NCBI RefSeq assembly: GCF_017654505.1
Contig: NC_054536.1
Location: forward strand, 95,273,485-95,337,484
Source of the DNA: Polyodon spathula
Lineage: Eukaryota; Chordata; Actinopteri; Acipenseriformes; Polyodontidae
Direction: 5' to 3'
Length of the DNA stretch: 64,000 bases
Position 1 is the stretch's first letter, and every line of letters starts with the position of its first letter. Position numbers and translations under genes: made by a program. The notes below the pieces were generated by a model. That model made no database searches. It was not told the origin of the DNA and saw nothing but the letters and a program-made list of their open reading frames with translations. Positions 63,117 to 64,000 of this stretch are shown here, in pieces.

Positions 63117-64000
63117 GCAGACAGAATGGCACTCCAATGCCAGCTACTCTCCGGACGGACAGTTAAAGATTTCTGTGACGTCACCCTTTGATATTTTGAT
63201 TGATTAATGCTGCGAATCTTCTACCTGAAAGTGGCTGTGTGCTTTGAAGAGAAGGGGAGTGCAGGGTAGTATTGCTGATTCACAAATTCACAAAAAGTAT
63301 TACACATTTCAAATGTCACACTATGAAGTGGGCTTGCCATTTCACTTTAGCATTGCATTTGCTTGCTGCAAGTACAGCAATACATTGTGTTCATTGCAAT
63401 TGAGATAACCTTTAAAACGATCCTGTAGACTAACTGCAGAGGGTTAGTTCATTGCAGTTGGTTTATCCTGCAGGCTATTGTTAGCCCTGTCCACCTACTC
63501 ACTATGAGATGATCTACAGTTAGTAGGCCTTTAGGTCGTATTTATTTCTTATGGTCATACATGGGCACATCTGCAGACTGGATCACTTGCTTCATTGGTC
63601 TGAAGCTGGTTCTGTTTTTAACAGCTATCTTGATAGGCAGAATGTCATTCAAAATGTCAGGTCAGTCGCAGGCGTTGCAGGCTCGGCCGGACCGGGAAGC
63701 AGTTGACTCTTGGAAGGCAGATTCAGCTCTTCTGGTGGTGGTGGCAGGACTAACAGGTAGTATCCCTCTTGTGGTGGAGGTAGGAGCTGCAGGTAGTCTT
63801 CTCCATCATGATTTTCTATCATGCCTGTGCATGGTAACCATTAACTAACCAGTTTCAAACCAAAATTAGGCACTTTTACAAAAAAGCTTTTATATTCAAT
63901 GTGATTGGCGTTGCATGTTACAATTCTATATGGAGGGGAAAATATATATTCTCCCGATTGTGCAGCTGCCATATAAAAATGTGAGAAGCATCATCAGTGT
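62159..64000. other. fam135b upstream intron (part)
   Basis: Begins right after the exon A acceptor. It holds an (AAT)n run at 63067-63115 but no further coding exon matching the FAM135 N-terminus, so the first exons lie beyond the window. The frame at 63561-63848 is not recognised. Confidence 0.6.

Noticed and set aside
63561..63848. 95-residue plus-strand frame with hydrophobic segments
   Set aside because: No family recognised, and it sits inside the fam135b upstream intron on the opposite strand. Probably chance.

Overview
This is a window of animal nuclear DNA, most likely from a ray-finned fish. The evidence is one large spliced vertebrate gene, no bacterial-style gene packing, and a typical fish repeat load: Tc1/mariner, piggyBac-like, PIF/Harbinger, CR1-, L2- and L1/Tx1-like LINEs, DIRS, LTR remnants, a CORE-SINE and many minisatellites. 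A non-teleost such as a sturgeon, paddlefish or gar is possible but is only an impression.

The single protein-coding gene I can support is fam135b on the minus strand. Sixteen consecutive coding exons lie between 62158 (most upstream exon seen) and 22042 (stop codon). All have GT..AG borders and matching phases, and they join into one open frame of 3966 nt, which is 1321 residues plus the stop. Only the first ~95 residues (start codon and first coding exons) lie beyond 64000. The protein has the conserved N-terminal FAM135 region (DUF3657), a long Ser-rich variable region on one 2065-bp exon, and a C-terminal DUF676 alpha/beta-hydrolase domain. Candidate catalytic residues are Ser in GHSLG (exon 26253-26404), Asp in SPQDRYVP (23184-23297) and His in GRAAHIAVL (22042-22247).

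Layout. 1-22041 lies downstream of the gene and has no gene I recognise: cryptic GTAC-rich repeats (1.2-1.9 kb), a promoter-like 666-bp repeat (3.3-4.0 kb), a 34-bp minisatellite (4.2-4.7 kb), a decayed LINE (5.9-6.36 kb), a piggyBac-like element (6.37-6.92 kb), an L2-like LINE (7.5-9.05 kb), a 52-bp minisatellite split by a solo LTR (9.8-10.67 kb), a ~4-kb 32-bp minisatellite (10.67-14.68 kb), unremarkable AT-rich DNA, and a decayed Tc1 element (18.75-20.35 kb). 22042-31414 holds the last seven exons, and their introns carry three minisatellite arrays and two CR1-like LINEs. 31892-37494 holds the central exons, with a nest of transposons in one 3-kb intron. 37495-64000 holds the 5' exons and large introns with a CORE-SINE, an LTR-element remnant, two more piggyBac-like elements, LINE and DIRS fragments and a PIF/Harbinger element.

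The most unusual observations are: (1) an 18-copy, 39-bp minisatellite that begins at a fam135b exon end and repeats that exon's splice donor; (2) arrays interrupted by datable insertions (solo LTR with a 5-bp duplication; CR1 inside a 35-bp array); (3) a minisatellite with 3-unit then 2-unit higher-order periodicity; (4) a three-member piggyBac-like family; and (5) an exact 220-bp tandem duplication next to an exon. I see no CRISPR array, bacterial operon or true RNA gene.
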